From Thermoleophilia bacterium (GTDB lineage Bacteria > Actinomycetota > Thermoleophilia > UBA2241), in NCBI GenBank assembly GCA_041393415.1, contig JAWKKE010000004.1, positions 189,859-253,858 of the forward strand: a DNA stretch of 64,000 bases. The letters are read 5' to 3'. The notes beneath the pieces are model-generated. The model was not told the origin of the DNA. It saw nothing but the letters and a program-made list of their open reading frames with translations, and ran no database searches. The first letter of the stretch is position 1; the number at the start of each line of letters is the position of its first letter. Both the position numbers and the translations under genes were made by a program. Shown here piece after piece: positions 8,575-16,402 of this stretch.

Positions 8575-9060
8575 ATGAGGAACACAGACAGACGCTATGT
8601 CAGCGTGATCGGCGCAAGCCGTTGCTCAACTCACATCGCAGATCTAGCGGAGGAGCTTGGCGCCCTTCTCGCGGAACACGGATTCACGGTGGTGTGCGGC
8701 GGCTACGGCGGGGTGATGGATGCCGTAGCGCGCGGCGTTAGCAGCAAAGGCGGCGTGACGATCGGCATTCTGCCGGAGGCGGATCGTCACCACGCTGCAC
8801 CAGACCTGACCTTCAGTATCTGCAGCGCCATTGGCCATGCCCGCAACCTAAGCGTCGTCGCCAGCGGCGATGCCGTCATCGCCGTCGGTGGCGCCTGGGG
8901 CACGCTCAGCGAGATTGCCCTCGCGCGATCGCTCGACCGGCCAGTGGCCCTCCTCGAGACATGGGAGGTTGTTCCACCGGACGGGAGCGTCCCGGATGGA
9001 GTGATCCATGTTGACTCCGCGGCCGACGCGCTTGCTTTCGTTCGCCGCGCAATGACGTAG
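8575..9060 (+). CDS. TIGR00725-type Rossmann protein (LOG-like)
   Basis: A 161-residue protein of the SLOG/LOG-like superfamily (TIGR00725). Visible marks are the N-terminal YVSVIGAS strand-loop, the glycine-rich VVCGGYGGVMDAVARGV, and AVGGAWGTLSEIALA, which corresponds to the GGxGT(x)E loop of LOG/lysine decarboxylase-like proteins. Such proteins bind nucleotides or nucleotide-derived ligands; the function of this subgroup is not settled. ATG 8575 is followed directly by the first beta-strand. It stands alone, followed by a strong hairpin at 9074-9105. Confidence 0.75.
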   Translation: MRNTDRRYVSVIGASRCSTHIADLAEELGALLAEHGFTVVCGGYGGVMDAVARGVSSKGGVTIGILPEADRHHAAPDLTFSICSAIGHARNLSVVASGDAVIAVGGAWGTLSEIALARSLDRPVALLETWEVVPPDGSVPDGVIHVDSAADALAFVRRAMT

Positions 9061-9073
9061 GCGACTTCTCGAC

Positions 9074-9105
9074 CAAGGGGGCGCCGCAGCCGCGGCGCCC
9101 CCTTG
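9074..9105. terminator. Strong hairpin between convergent genes
   Basis: Perfect 14-bp inverted repeat CAAGGGGGCGCCGC / GCGGCGCCCCCTTG with a 4-nt loop, between the LOG-like gene (+) and the stress-protein gene (-). No U-tract on either strand, so termination efficiency is uncertain, but position between convergent genes supports a bidirectional terminator. Confidence 0.6.
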
Positions 9106-9162
9106 CAGTCGCGTTTCGCTCGCGCATTCAGCTAGCTCGCAGTGAACCGCGCATATCAGCAA

Positions 9163-9564
9163 TCACCCGGCTGGAACCACGAGAACAGGCACGGTGGCGT
9201 TTGCCACGATCTTGTCACAGACGCTACCGCCGCCAAAGAGTCCAACAATAACGCCAACGCCTCGCGATCCGATCACGATCACCGCGCTTTCCTTTTCGGC
9301 CGCAAACTTGATCACCTTGTCGGCCTCATGACCATGAAGGACCACGTACTCGGCTCCTTCGGCAGGATACATCTCGCGTAGCCGATCGATCCCTGGGCCT
9401 TCCGTGACGGCAGGCTCATCGCCATGCATGACACTGCCCGGTACGACATGAATCACCGACATCTTCGCGCCCGTGAGTTCGGCCATGTACCTCGCCTCTT
9501 CGAACGCACGAGTGGCGTTCTCGGAGAAATCCGTAGCTAGAACTACACTCCTATACCCTGGCAT
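9163..9564 (-). CDS. Universal stress protein (UspA family)
   Basis: A 133-residue single-domain Usp protein. It starts YRSVVLATDFSENATRAFEEA and ends with the ATP-binding signature: GSRGVGVIVGLFGGGSVCDKI followed by VPVLVVP, i.e. a G2xG9G(S) loop. This implies an ATP-binding type. ATG 9562-9564 with AGGGGG 7 nt upstream is preferred over the longer open frame reaching 9666. It is divergent from the LuxR-type regulator at 9811. The cellular role (stress endurance) is inferred from the family. Confidence 0.88.
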   Translation of the reverse strand: MPGYRSVVLATDFSENATRAFEEARYMAELTGAKMSVIHVVPGSVMHGDEPAVTEGPGIDRLREMYPAEGAEYVVLHGHEADKVIKFAAEKESAVIVIGSRGVGVIVGLFGGGSVCDKIVANATVPVLVVPAG

Positions 9565-9741
9565 GATCAACCCCCTGCTCCTACTCCTCATCACTCCGGC
9601 GCGAGATCGCGACCAGCGGACCCGCTGGGCGAGCACGTCGCCACTTGAATTCTTCCCCCCGAACACGAGTTCACACGAAGATGATCGTTTGGCCAGCTCA
9701 AGGGGCCAGGAAATGTCATCCTGTTCCCCCTCCTAAAAGCG

Positions 9742-9770
9742 TTCGAACTGCGCAGCCGGACTGCTATAGT
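9742..9770 (+). promoter_or_regulatory. Candidate promoter for the LuxR-type regulator gene
   Basis: TTCGAA and TATAGT hexamers separated by 17 nt, ending 40 nt before ATG 9811. The -10 is good and the -35 weak, as expected for an activated promoter. Confidence 0.4.
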
Positions 9771-9810
9771 CACCGTCGCTCGGTTCGCGGATCGTCACCT
9801 GGGAGTTCGC

Positions 9811-12669
9811 ATGGACGCTGTGGATCTACGACTGAAGCCTGTCGCTGCCAAGTTGGCGCCGCCCCGGCTCGAAAACGTCGTCTTGCGCCCCGAGACACTG
9901 TCCGCCATCAGGCGTGGCTGCGCGCGACGCATGAGCCTCGTATGCGCCCCCGCAGGCTACGGCAAGACCACAGCAATCGCGGCAGCACTGTCCGAACTCA
10001 AGACCGCCCATGTCTGGTACAAGCTCGACGCTCTCGACCGCGATCCCGTCGTCTTCGCCGCCTCACTCGCTGCCGCCTTCCGACAAAGACACCCCGGCTT
10101 CGGCGAGGAACTCCTCGAGAGACTGCGCTACGCGCATCAAGCGCCGATTTCAGTGGAACAGCTTGGCGCCTTGTTCGTCTCGCAGTGCGAAGACCAGATC
10201 TCGGAAACAACGCCGGTCGTCCTGGACGACTACCACGAAGCCGCAGACTCCGCAGAACTCAATGCCCTCCTGGACGACATAATCACGAACGCCCCGGATG
10301 CGCTCCGCTTTCTCGTTCTCTCGCGATACGACCCTCTCTTCCCCACCAGCAAGATACGACTCGCCAATCAAGTCGTCACCATCAATGCTGATCTGCTCCG
10401 CTTCGACGTCACGCAAGCTGGGCAGGTCTTGCAGACGCTCTCCGCGCAGCGTTTGACTCAGGAGCAGCTAGACCGACTGGTCCAGCTCACGGAGGGTTGG
10501 CCCGCAAGCGTCGTATTCGCGGGCATGGCCTTCGACAACCTCGACCTGTGCGATGTAGAGCATGCGCTCTCGGACCCACGCATGAAGCAGGATGCCTACA
10601 GCTACCTCGCCGAGCAGGTCTATGACCGGGAAGACCAGGCCACGAAGGCATTTCTCGACAGGACTTGCTGCCTCGACCATGTGACGCAGTCCTTGGCGCA
10701 GCGCCTCGGGAGCGATCGCGCCCATCATCATCTCCGCCACCTCGCGGCAAGGCACGTCTTCACCTTTGCCACGGAATCAGGTGGCCACCGTTATCACAAC
10801 CTGTTCCGTGAGTTCTTGCGTCACAACTATATGCGAGAGCACGGTGAGTCGTCCTTCCGCGACCTCCAGCGCGAGTCGGCGGACGCGCTCGAGGCTACCG
10901 GCGATATCGAGCGCGCCGTCGAGTTGCTCTTGAACGCCAACGAACCCCTCCTCGCCCTCGAAGTCATTTCTCGCGGCGGCGATCCCGGCCTCGACAGCTG
11001 CCCCACCGACTCGCTGACATCGTGGCTGCAACGACTGCCTTGGCAGATGCAGCAAGACGAGCCTTGGGCCCGGCTGCTTTCCGCTCAAGTCCACGTGCGT
11101 GCGGGGCATCTCGAGGAGGCGCTCGCCGACGCCGACGCAGCAAGCCTGATATTCGCCTCCGCCGACGATTCATGGGGCTGCTATCACGCGCTCTCAGCCA
11201 AGGAGAGCGCGCTGTACTGGATTGGCGACCTCGAACGCGCGGCGGACGTCTGCACCGAGGCTCTAGCCCATGCAACGAGCGATGAACAGAAGTTCCACAT
11301 GCTCCTCAGCTCAGCATCCGTTGCGCTGGACCAGAGGGACTGGGCGGCGATGAATGCAGCGTTCGATCAAGCTTCCGGGCTCCGCCCCGCCTGTTCCCGT
11401 CAGGAGCGCGTACGCGAGAAAGCGCTCCACTCACTGTCCGCCTACTATCAGGGGAACGCTACTCTCGCGCGGACGACGATGCCACACCTTGACGACGAAA
11501 CCATCCCGCCACTGCTGAGCGCCACAAGCCTGAACTGCGAAGGCGTCCTCGACACCGCGCTTGCTCTCTATGACCGCGCCGAAGATGTTCTGCGCAACGC
11601 ACAACACTTAGCCCAGCGCTTCTCACTTGGGCTGACCGCCCAGATGATCATGGACAACCTCGCCGCAGCGAAAGCCGCACAAGGGCACATGGCGGAGGGC
11701 ATCGCCCTCGTGCAACAAGCCGTAGCACTGGGTCACGTCTCCAGTGCGGATCCGACCCTCACTGCATCCGCGCTGGCCACCGAAGCCACCATCCTGAGAC
11801 GCGGAGAGCATCTTGAAGAAGCACATACTCGCTACACGGACGCCCTGCGGGTCATGTACAGACGGCCCGACCCCTACTTCAAGAGCCTCTGCATTGTGCA
11901 AATGTGCTATGTAGAGGCGCTGCTCGGTCAGCATGATGGAGCACGTCTGGAGAGCCTCGCGACTGACGCCAGTTCGGCGGGGTTTCAGTTCGTTTCCCAT
12001 GCAGCTCGTCTGCTCTCGGCACTTCTTGCCGCCCGACACGACCCCCCCGAGGCCCAGCGACTCTTCGCCCAGACAATCCCCACACAGCTGCGACTCGGCC
12101 ACATCGACTTCCTCGCACAAGAGTTGTGTCCAAAGCCGTCGGTCACGCTGTTGGCACTCGACTCACTCTCCGATCCTCGCGACCGTTCCGGACTGCTGGC
12201 CGCCCTGGCGCACCATTGGCAGTACGCAGTGTTCGTCGAGGCACTTGCAGAGAAAGACCCGCACTTACTCCCCGATGCAGTCGTCGCCGCCGAGATGCAC
12301 TCGAGTGCGGAAGTCCTCGAGGAAGTTCGGCGGTTTGCTGACAGAAGAGACCATCCGGCATCTCGCCGCCCTTCCTCGCGGGCATCGTCCCAGACCAGGA
12401 CTGAGGAGCCGGAAAACGACCTCGCTGATCTGACTCGACGAGAGCTCGAGGTTCTCGACCTCATCGCAGCAGGCATGCGCAATCCGGAGATCGCGCAACG
12501 CCTATTCCTCACCAACGCCACGGTGAAGTGCCACGTGAACCACATCTTCTACAAGCTGGGCGTAACGTCGCGCGTGCACGCCATTCTCAAGTATCAAGCG
12601 TCCGTGCGCCACGCTACACCCGCGGAGCATGCGGGTCTCAACCCGCAGACCGGCAAAGATCCAGCCTAG
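9811..12669 (+). CDS. Large ATP-binding LuxR-family regulator (MalT/LAL type)
   Basis: A 952-residue regulator. The N-terminal STAND/NTPase module has Walker A AGYGKTT (48-54) and Walker B-like VVLDDYH (~134-140); an MalT-like winged-helix and a long helical-repeat (TPR-like) region follow; the C-terminal LuxR HTH occupies about 874-935 (LTRRELEVLDLIAAGM ... VKCHVNHIFYKLGV). Proteins of this build are inducer- and ATP-switched activators, like MalT. GGGAG sits 8 nt before ATG 9811. Its target is unknown: flanking genes are a stress protein (divergent) and birA (downstream, 67 bp). Confidence 0.88.
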   Translation: MDAVDLRLKPVAAKLAPPRLENVVLRPETLSAIRRGCARRMSLVCAPAGYGKTTAIAAALSELKTAHVWYKLDALDRDPVVFAASLAAAFRQRHPGFGEELLERLRYAHQAPISVEQLGALFVSQCEDQISETTPVVLDDYHEAADSAELNALLDDIITNAPDALRFLVLSRYDPLFPTSKIRLANQVVTINADLLRFDVTQAGQVLQTLSAQRLTQEQLDRLVQLTEGWPASVVFAGMAFDNLDLCDVEHALSDPRMKQDAYSYLAEQVYDREDQATKAFLDRTCCLDHVTQSLAQRLGSDRAHHHLRHLAARHVFTFATESGGHRYHNLFREFLRHNYMREHGESSFRDLQRESADALEATGDIERAVELLLNANEPLLALEVISRGGDPGLDSCPTDSLTSWLQRLPWQMQQDEPWARLLSAQVHVRAGHLEEALADADAASLIFASADDSWGCYHALSAKESALYWIGDLERAADVCTEALAHATSDEQKFHMLLSSASVALDQRDWAAMNAAFDQASGLRPACSRQERVREKALHSLSAYYQGNATLARTTMPHLDDETIPPLLSATSLNCEGVLDTALALYDRAEDVLRNAQHLAQRFSLGLTAQMIMDNLAAAKAAQGHMAEGIALVQQAVALGHVSSADPTLTASALATEATILRRGEHLEEAHTRYTDALRVMYRRPDPYFKSLCIVQMCYVEALLGQHDGARLESLATDASSAGFQFVSHAARLLSALLAARHDPPEAQRLFAQTIPTQLRLGHIDFLAQELCPKPSVTLLALDSLSDPRDRSGLLAALAHHWQYAVFVEALAEKDPHLLPDAVVAAEMHSSAEVLEEVRRFADRRDHPASRRPSSRASSQTRTEEPENDLADLTRRELEVLDLIAAGMRNPEIAQRLFLTNATVKCHVNHIFYKLGVTSRVHAILKYQASVRHATPAEHAGLNPQTGKDPA

Positions 12670-12736
12670 GTATGATTCCAGAACACGACCTCCAGCCTAC
12701 GATGGCAACCGTCAATCGAAGTTGGAGGAAGGTACG

Positions 12737-13756
12737 ATGGAACCATACGTCCCGGTAGTCCACATCGAGTCGGGTGCCATGAGTGAGCGCAAACGCACAG
12801 TTCTGGACATGCTTCGTGAGAGCGATGACTTCGTCTCCGGAGAAGCGATGAGCGAGTCTCTCGGGATCTCGCGCAACGCCATCCACAAGCACATCAATTC
12901 GCTGCGGCGACGCGGATTTCGAATCCTCGGGGTCTCTCGTCGCGGTTACAGGCTCCAGCAAGAACCTAGCTCACTCTCAATGACCGACGTGGCTCAACTC
13001 ACTGAGCAGTGCTCGCTCGCAAGGTCCTTTCGCCATCATGATGAGATCGCGTCAACGAATGTCGAGGCGAGGAATCTGGCAATCGAAGGAGCGCCCGAAG
13101 GGACCGTCGTCGTCGCCGAATGTCAGTCTGCCGGCCGCGGACGCCTCGGCCGCCGGTGGGTGTCACCTGCGGGCAAGGGCCTCCTCTACTCCGTCATTCT
13201 GCGCCCCGACATGGCGATGGGCGACGTTCACCTCCTCACCCTCGTCGCCGCCGTCGCCACAGCGGAATGTCTCGAGCGAGCCGTGAACGTACCTGTGAGC
13301 ATCAAGTGGCCCAACGATCTCTTCATTGGAGACAAGAAGGTTGCCGGCATCCTGATGGAGGTTGCCGGCGATCAGGACGACGTTGACTGGGTGGTCGTCG
13401 GCATCGGCGTGAACGTCAACACCGAATTCGTCGAACTCCCCGTCGTGCTTCGACGCTCCGCGACGTCGCTTCTCATGGCTGGAGGAGAGCCGGTAGACCG
13501 CAGCGACCTCCTCGCGTCGCTCCTTCTCGCCCTGGAGAAGCGTCTTGCGGGAGTTCTCGAAGAGGGATTCGACGGCGTGCTCAGTGCGTTTCGCAAGAGG
13601 GACTACCTGCTGAAGAGGCGTGTCAGCGTCGAGACACGCGAGGGAACTGTCACAGGCACAGCTTCGGGGATCGACGATCGGGGGGCACTCCTCTTGGAGT
13701 TGCCCGAGCGACGCATGCGTCGTTTCCACTCGGGCGACGTTACCGTTCGCCACTAA
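12737..13756 (+). CDS. birA: Bifunctional biotin-protein ligase / biotin operon repressor
   Basis: BirA makes biotinyl-AMP, attaches biotin to acyl carboxylases and, with an N-terminal HTH, represses biotin genes. In the 339-residue protein the winged HTH is residues about 18-75 (SGEAMSESLGISRNAIHKHI), the ligase core has GRGRLGRRW (133-141), KWPNDLF and the catalytic-lysine motif KVAGILMEV (K201), and a C-terminal SH3-like domain closes it. ATG 12737 has an excellent SD (GGAGGAAGG, 12724-12732); MSERK at 12779 is an alternative. The HTH is consistent with the BirA-type operator found 70 bp downstream in front of bioY. Confidence 0.95.
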   Translation: MEPYVPVVHIESGAMSERKRTVLDMLRESDDFVSGEAMSESLGISRNAIHKHINSLRRRGFRILGVSRRGYRLQQEPSSLSMTDVAQLTEQCSLARSFRHHDEIASTNVEARNLAIEGAPEGTVVVAECQSAGRGRLGRRWVSPAGKGLLYSVILRPDMAMGDVHLLTLVAAVATAECLERAVNVPVSIKWPNDLFIGDKKVAGILMEVAGDQDDVDWVVVGIGVNVNTEFVELPVVLRRSATSLLMAGGEPVDRSDLLASLLLALEKRLAGVLEEGFDGVLSAFRKRDYLLKRRVSVETREGTVTGTASGIDDRGALLLELPERRMRRFHSGDVTVRH

Positions 13757-13799
13757 ACGCTCTCGTACCCATCCCATCGAGGTGGCCGGCATGCAAGCC

Positions 13800-13863
13800 T
13801 TGACGCAATCCGCCCGATCCCAGTACATTGTCAACCGCTCAGTCCACAACGATAGGTTGACAA
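13800..13863 (+). promoter_or_regulatory. bioY promoter overlapped by a perfect BirA-type operator
   Basis: TTGACG (13800-13805) and TACATT (13824-13829) with an 18-nt spacer form a promoter. Overlapping its -10 is TTGTCAACC (13828-13836), repeated in perfect inverted form as GGTTGACAA (13855-13863), matching the known BirA site TTGTAAACC...GGTTTACAA. The spacer between arms is 18 nt, longer than the usual 14-16. The right arm ends one base before the bioY ATG and contains its SD-like AGG. BirA binding would block RNA polymerase. Confidence 0.8.
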
Positions 13864-14454
13864 ATGCTGGCGACAACCTCGACCCGCAACCTCGCGCAGG
13901 CAGCACTCTATACCGCCCTGATCGCACTCGGCGCCTTCATAACCGTACCGCTCGGCCCCGTGCCATTCACTCTGCAGCCGCTCTTCGTCCTGCTTGCAGG
14001 GCTCACGCTCGGGGCCAGACTCGGCGCGCTAAGTGCTGTCGCCTATATTGTCTTGGGCCTGGTGGCACCAGTCTACGCGGGAGGCACCTCCGGCATCGGG
14101 GTCCTCCTCGGCCCCACCGGCGGCTATCTCATCGGATTCGTCCTCGCTGCCGCGGTCGCCGGAGCACTTGGGAGCACACCCCGAGCAAGCACCATGCGTC
14201 GGGTATCGGCAGCGCTCGCCGGCTTGATCCCCCTCTACGTGCTCGGCGCCAGTTGGCTCGCTCTCAGCCTACAGGTTTCGGACTACAGAACGATTCTCGT
14301 CGGCGGCGTGCTCCAGTTCCTCCCGCTCGACGTTGTGAAGGCAGTCGCAGCCGGGGTTCTCGCTCAGGCAATGCTCACGTCGCGGCGGGCCGCTCATTCT
14401 GGGGCGTCAGACCACTCAGATCTGCGATCGGGCGACCCCGCAGACGCAGGTTGA
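13864..14454 (+). CDS. bioY: Biotin transporter BioY (ECF S-component)
   Basis: A 196-residue integral membrane protein with about six hydrophobic segments and BioY family motifs: ALGAFITVPLGPVPFTLQPLFVLLAGL (read in parts) and the loop GLVAPVYAGGTSGIGVLLGPTGGYLIGF, which is highly characteristic. It acts as the biotin-binding S-component, alone or with the shared ECF energising module (no ECF genes here). Control by BirA is indicated by the operator abutting its ATG. The last 27 codons overlap the 3' end of the convergent HD-GYP gene. Confidence 0.93.
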   Translation: MLATTSTRNLAQAALYTALIALGAFITVPLGPVPFTLQPLFVLLAGLTLGARLGALSAVAYIVLGLVAPVYAGGTSGIGVLLGPTGGYLIGFVLAAAVAGALGSTPRASTMRRVSAALAGLIPLYVLGASWLALSLQVSDYRTILVGGVLQFLPLDVVKAVAAGVLAQAMLTSRRAAHSGASDHSDLRSGDPADAG

Positions 14455-15967
14455 TGCGACCATACTCGAACTCCTCCATGAAGCCGGTCGCGCTGCCGTT
14501 GCGGTAGTCAAGGCCCTTGTCGCACAACACCCCGGCAAGTGTCTCCACGTACTTCGCATCGAAAGTCGTGCCCGCCGATGCGCGAAGCTCCCTCAGCGCC
14601 TCGAAGGAACTGAGGGCGGCACGATACGGCCGATCTGAGGTCATTGCATGGTACGCGTCAGCGACAGCGAGTATCTTGCTGAGCTCCGGAATCTTATCGC
14701 CGGTCACTCCGAGTGGGTAGCCGCTACCGTCGATCCGCTCGTGATGATAGAGAACGATGTCCGCAATACCCTGATAGGCAACAATATGCGAGAGCACTTC
14801 CGCGCCCTTTGCCGGATGTTGTCGAATCAGCGACCACTCATCCGCGGTCAGTGTGTGCTCCTTCCTGAGCACCGCATCCGGCACGCCTACCTTCCCCAAG
14901 TCATGCAGCAGTCCGGCGAAATGAATCGCGTTCCGTTCGTCGTCTGACAGTTTGAGACTGGTGGCCATATCGCGACAGTACATCGCAACAGCGGCAGAAT
15001 GCTGCGCAGTGTACTGGTCCTTGCTATCGAGAAGAACGACCATCGCTGCCGCCAGCCCGATGTTCATCTCAAGGTACTTGTCGGTGAGTTCCTCTTGAAT
15101 GGCGGCATGTTCCTTCTCGCGCACGAGGAGCTTGAACATGTACTGCGCCGCGAACAGGGGGACCACGAGAAGAGCCACAGCGAAACCGCCCGCTTTGGCG
15201 TAGACGGCGGCAACGGTCAAACCCAGCGCGGTTAGGATGACGAGCGAACGGGCGAAAGGCAGTGCTTCTGCCTGCCAGAGGGACTTCACTTCGGTGCCAT
15301 AGCGAAGACGTGCACCCACTGCGACCAATGAGAGACTCGACAGTTCGTACGCGATGTTCGCGGCGGCACCCGCGAACAGGAGGCTCCAAGTGAGCACGCC
15401 GGGAGAAAAACCTATGGCCGCTTGGACGGCTGCAAACACGACCCATGCCACGAAAGCGGAACAAACCGCGTTCGCGAAGTTATACACGGTAAGACTAAGG
15501 CTCGCGTCGCGCCAACATCCCCATAGGCCGACGACAGCAGCGACCACCAGCGCTGGCCAGGCCCCAAGAAACATAACAGCAAGGACCGTGGGTAGATTGC
15601 TCGCCGCGATGGTTACTCGCCCCGAAACGGTGACGCTGAGCTCCTCCGAGACTACCGCAAGAACAGCGAGAATGAGCGCACCGACAAGAGCCTCCCGAGG
15701 AGACACCGCCACGGGAACGCCCAGAGCGTAGACGAAAGCAGCCGCGGAACACAGGGCGCCAAGGATGCCGACGCCGACTAACGTCTGAGGACGCTTCTCC
15801 AAGATACACAGCCCAGCCCGCTTGCGTAACGAGAAGTACTTCGGCGCAACGGCACGAGCACTTGAGTCCGACACCACGCCCAGAAGGTCCGCAGACCACA
15901 CTCCACGTTGCCACATCGGGCTACCGAGGCAATTGATCACTCCTCCGCAAACCCAGAGGGGCGTCAC
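14375..15967 (-). CDS. Membrane-bound HD-GYP domain protein
   Basis: A 530-residue protein with about eight hydrophobic segments (residues ~55-270) followed by a short coiled linker and a C-terminal HD-GYP domain (~295-490). The catalytic motifs are intact: HSAAVAMYC, HFAGLLHDLGKVGVP, the HHERIDGSGYPLG loop and DAYHAMTSDRPYR. HD-GYP proteins are mostly c-di-GMP phosphodiesterases. The start is uncertain: GTG 15965-15967 is used, but no good SD precedes it and a start further in is possible. Two 8-codon mini-ORFs lie just upstream on the same strand and in the same frame. The 3' end overlaps convergent bioY by 80 bp. Confidence 0.85.
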   Translation of the reverse strand: MTPLWVCGGVINCLGSPMWQRGVWSADLLGVVSDSSARAVAPKYFSLRKRAGLCILEKRPQTLVGVGILGALCSAAAFVYALGVPVAVSPREALVGALILAVLAVVSEELSVTVSGRVTIAASNLPTVLAVMFLGAWPALVVAAVVGLWGCWRDASLSLTVYNFANAVCSAFVAWVVFAAVQAAIGFSPGVLTWSLLFAGAAANIAYELSSLSLVAVGARLRYGTEVKSLWQAEALPFARSLVILTALGLTVAAVYAKAGGFAVALLVVPLFAAQYMFKLLVREKEHAAIQEELTDKYLEMNIGLAAAMVVLLDSKDQYTAQHSAAVAMYCRDMATSLKLSDDERNAIHFAGLLHDLGKVGVPDAVLRKEHTLTADEWSLIRQHPAKGAEVLSHIVAYQGIADIVLYHHERIDGSGYPLGVTGDKIPELSKILAVADAYHAMTSDRPYRAALSSFEALRELRASAGTTFDAKYVETLAGVLCDKGLDYRNGSATGFMEEFEYGRINLRLRGRPIADLSGLTPQNERPAAT

Positions 15968-15988
15968 ACAGGGGTAAGCATCGGCCAG

Positions 15989-16015
15989 CTAGCGAAGCTT
16001 CCACGACTTGCGCAT
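15989..16015 (-). CDS. Mini-ORF 1, peptide MRKSWKLR
   Basis: Eight sense codons then TAG, with a strong SD (GAGGAGGTGT) 5 nt before ATG 16013-16015. A second copy lies 108 bp upstream (16097-16123). Between the copies, codon differences are synonymous at Arg2, Ser4 (TCG versus AGC), Leu7 and the stop (TAG versus TAA); only Lys3/Gln differs. Retention of the SD, length and peptide through multi-base Ser codon change argues for selection on the peptide. It ends 21 bp before the annotated start of the HD-GYP gene. Function unknown: leader peptide, signalling peptide or membrane-active peptide are all possible. Confidence 0.6.
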   Translation of the reverse strand: MRKSWKLR

Positions 16016-16096
16016 CAGACACCTCCTCGGATTCCACACTCGCACCCAGCACGCCGGAACGGCCGAAAGACGGGGGCGTGCAAGAACTGTCACCAG

Positions 16097-16123
16097 TTAG
16101 CGGAGCTTCCAGCTCTGACGCAT
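16097..16123 (-). CDS. Mini-ORF 2, peptide MRQSWKLR
   Basis: Tandem partner of mini-ORF 1: eight sense codons and TAA, ATG at 16121-16123, SD GAGGGGGTGT 5 nt upstream. The region from SD to just past the stop aligns base for base with copy 1, while the intervening ~80 nt does not, so the conserved unit is the SD plus ORF plus a few bases (CTGG). Both are too short for ordinary gene calling. I know of no named family with this peptide. Confidence 0.6.
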   Translation of the reverse strand: MRQSWKLR

Positions 16124-16402
16124 CACACACCCCCTCAAGTCCCGAGGCCTTTGAGCCGATGAAATAGGGTTCACAATTCTTCGCCTCGGACACTACCAAC
16201 CGCCTCGCCCGTCAGAGCACATGTCCAAAGTGGACAAAACGTGGAAAACACGGCTGGGCGACGTACGCCTTGGACAGCCGGAACCCGGGCGCCGCTGCAA
16301 GTGGAGTAGCATGGCCCCCTGGACTTGGGCGTCGATCGGAGCCATTAGGTACGGTCCGGAAGTAGTCGGAGAAGAATATGGCCCAGAAATGAGAGAAGGC
16401 CT
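16124..16402. other. Intergenic region between mini-ORFs and MFS gene
   Basis: Holds the promoter area for the mini-ORFs (minus) and the MFS gene (plus). The only clear structure is the inverted repeat TGTCC-aaagt-GGACA at 16222-16236, a possible operator. No convincing coding frame is seen apart from long shadow frames without SD. Confidence 0.3.

Noticed and set aside
15921..16199. Minus-strand 92-codon open frame overlapping the two mini-ORFs in another frame
   Set aside because: No SD at its start; the conserved synonymous pattern belongs to the mini-ORF frame instead. Not fully excluded.
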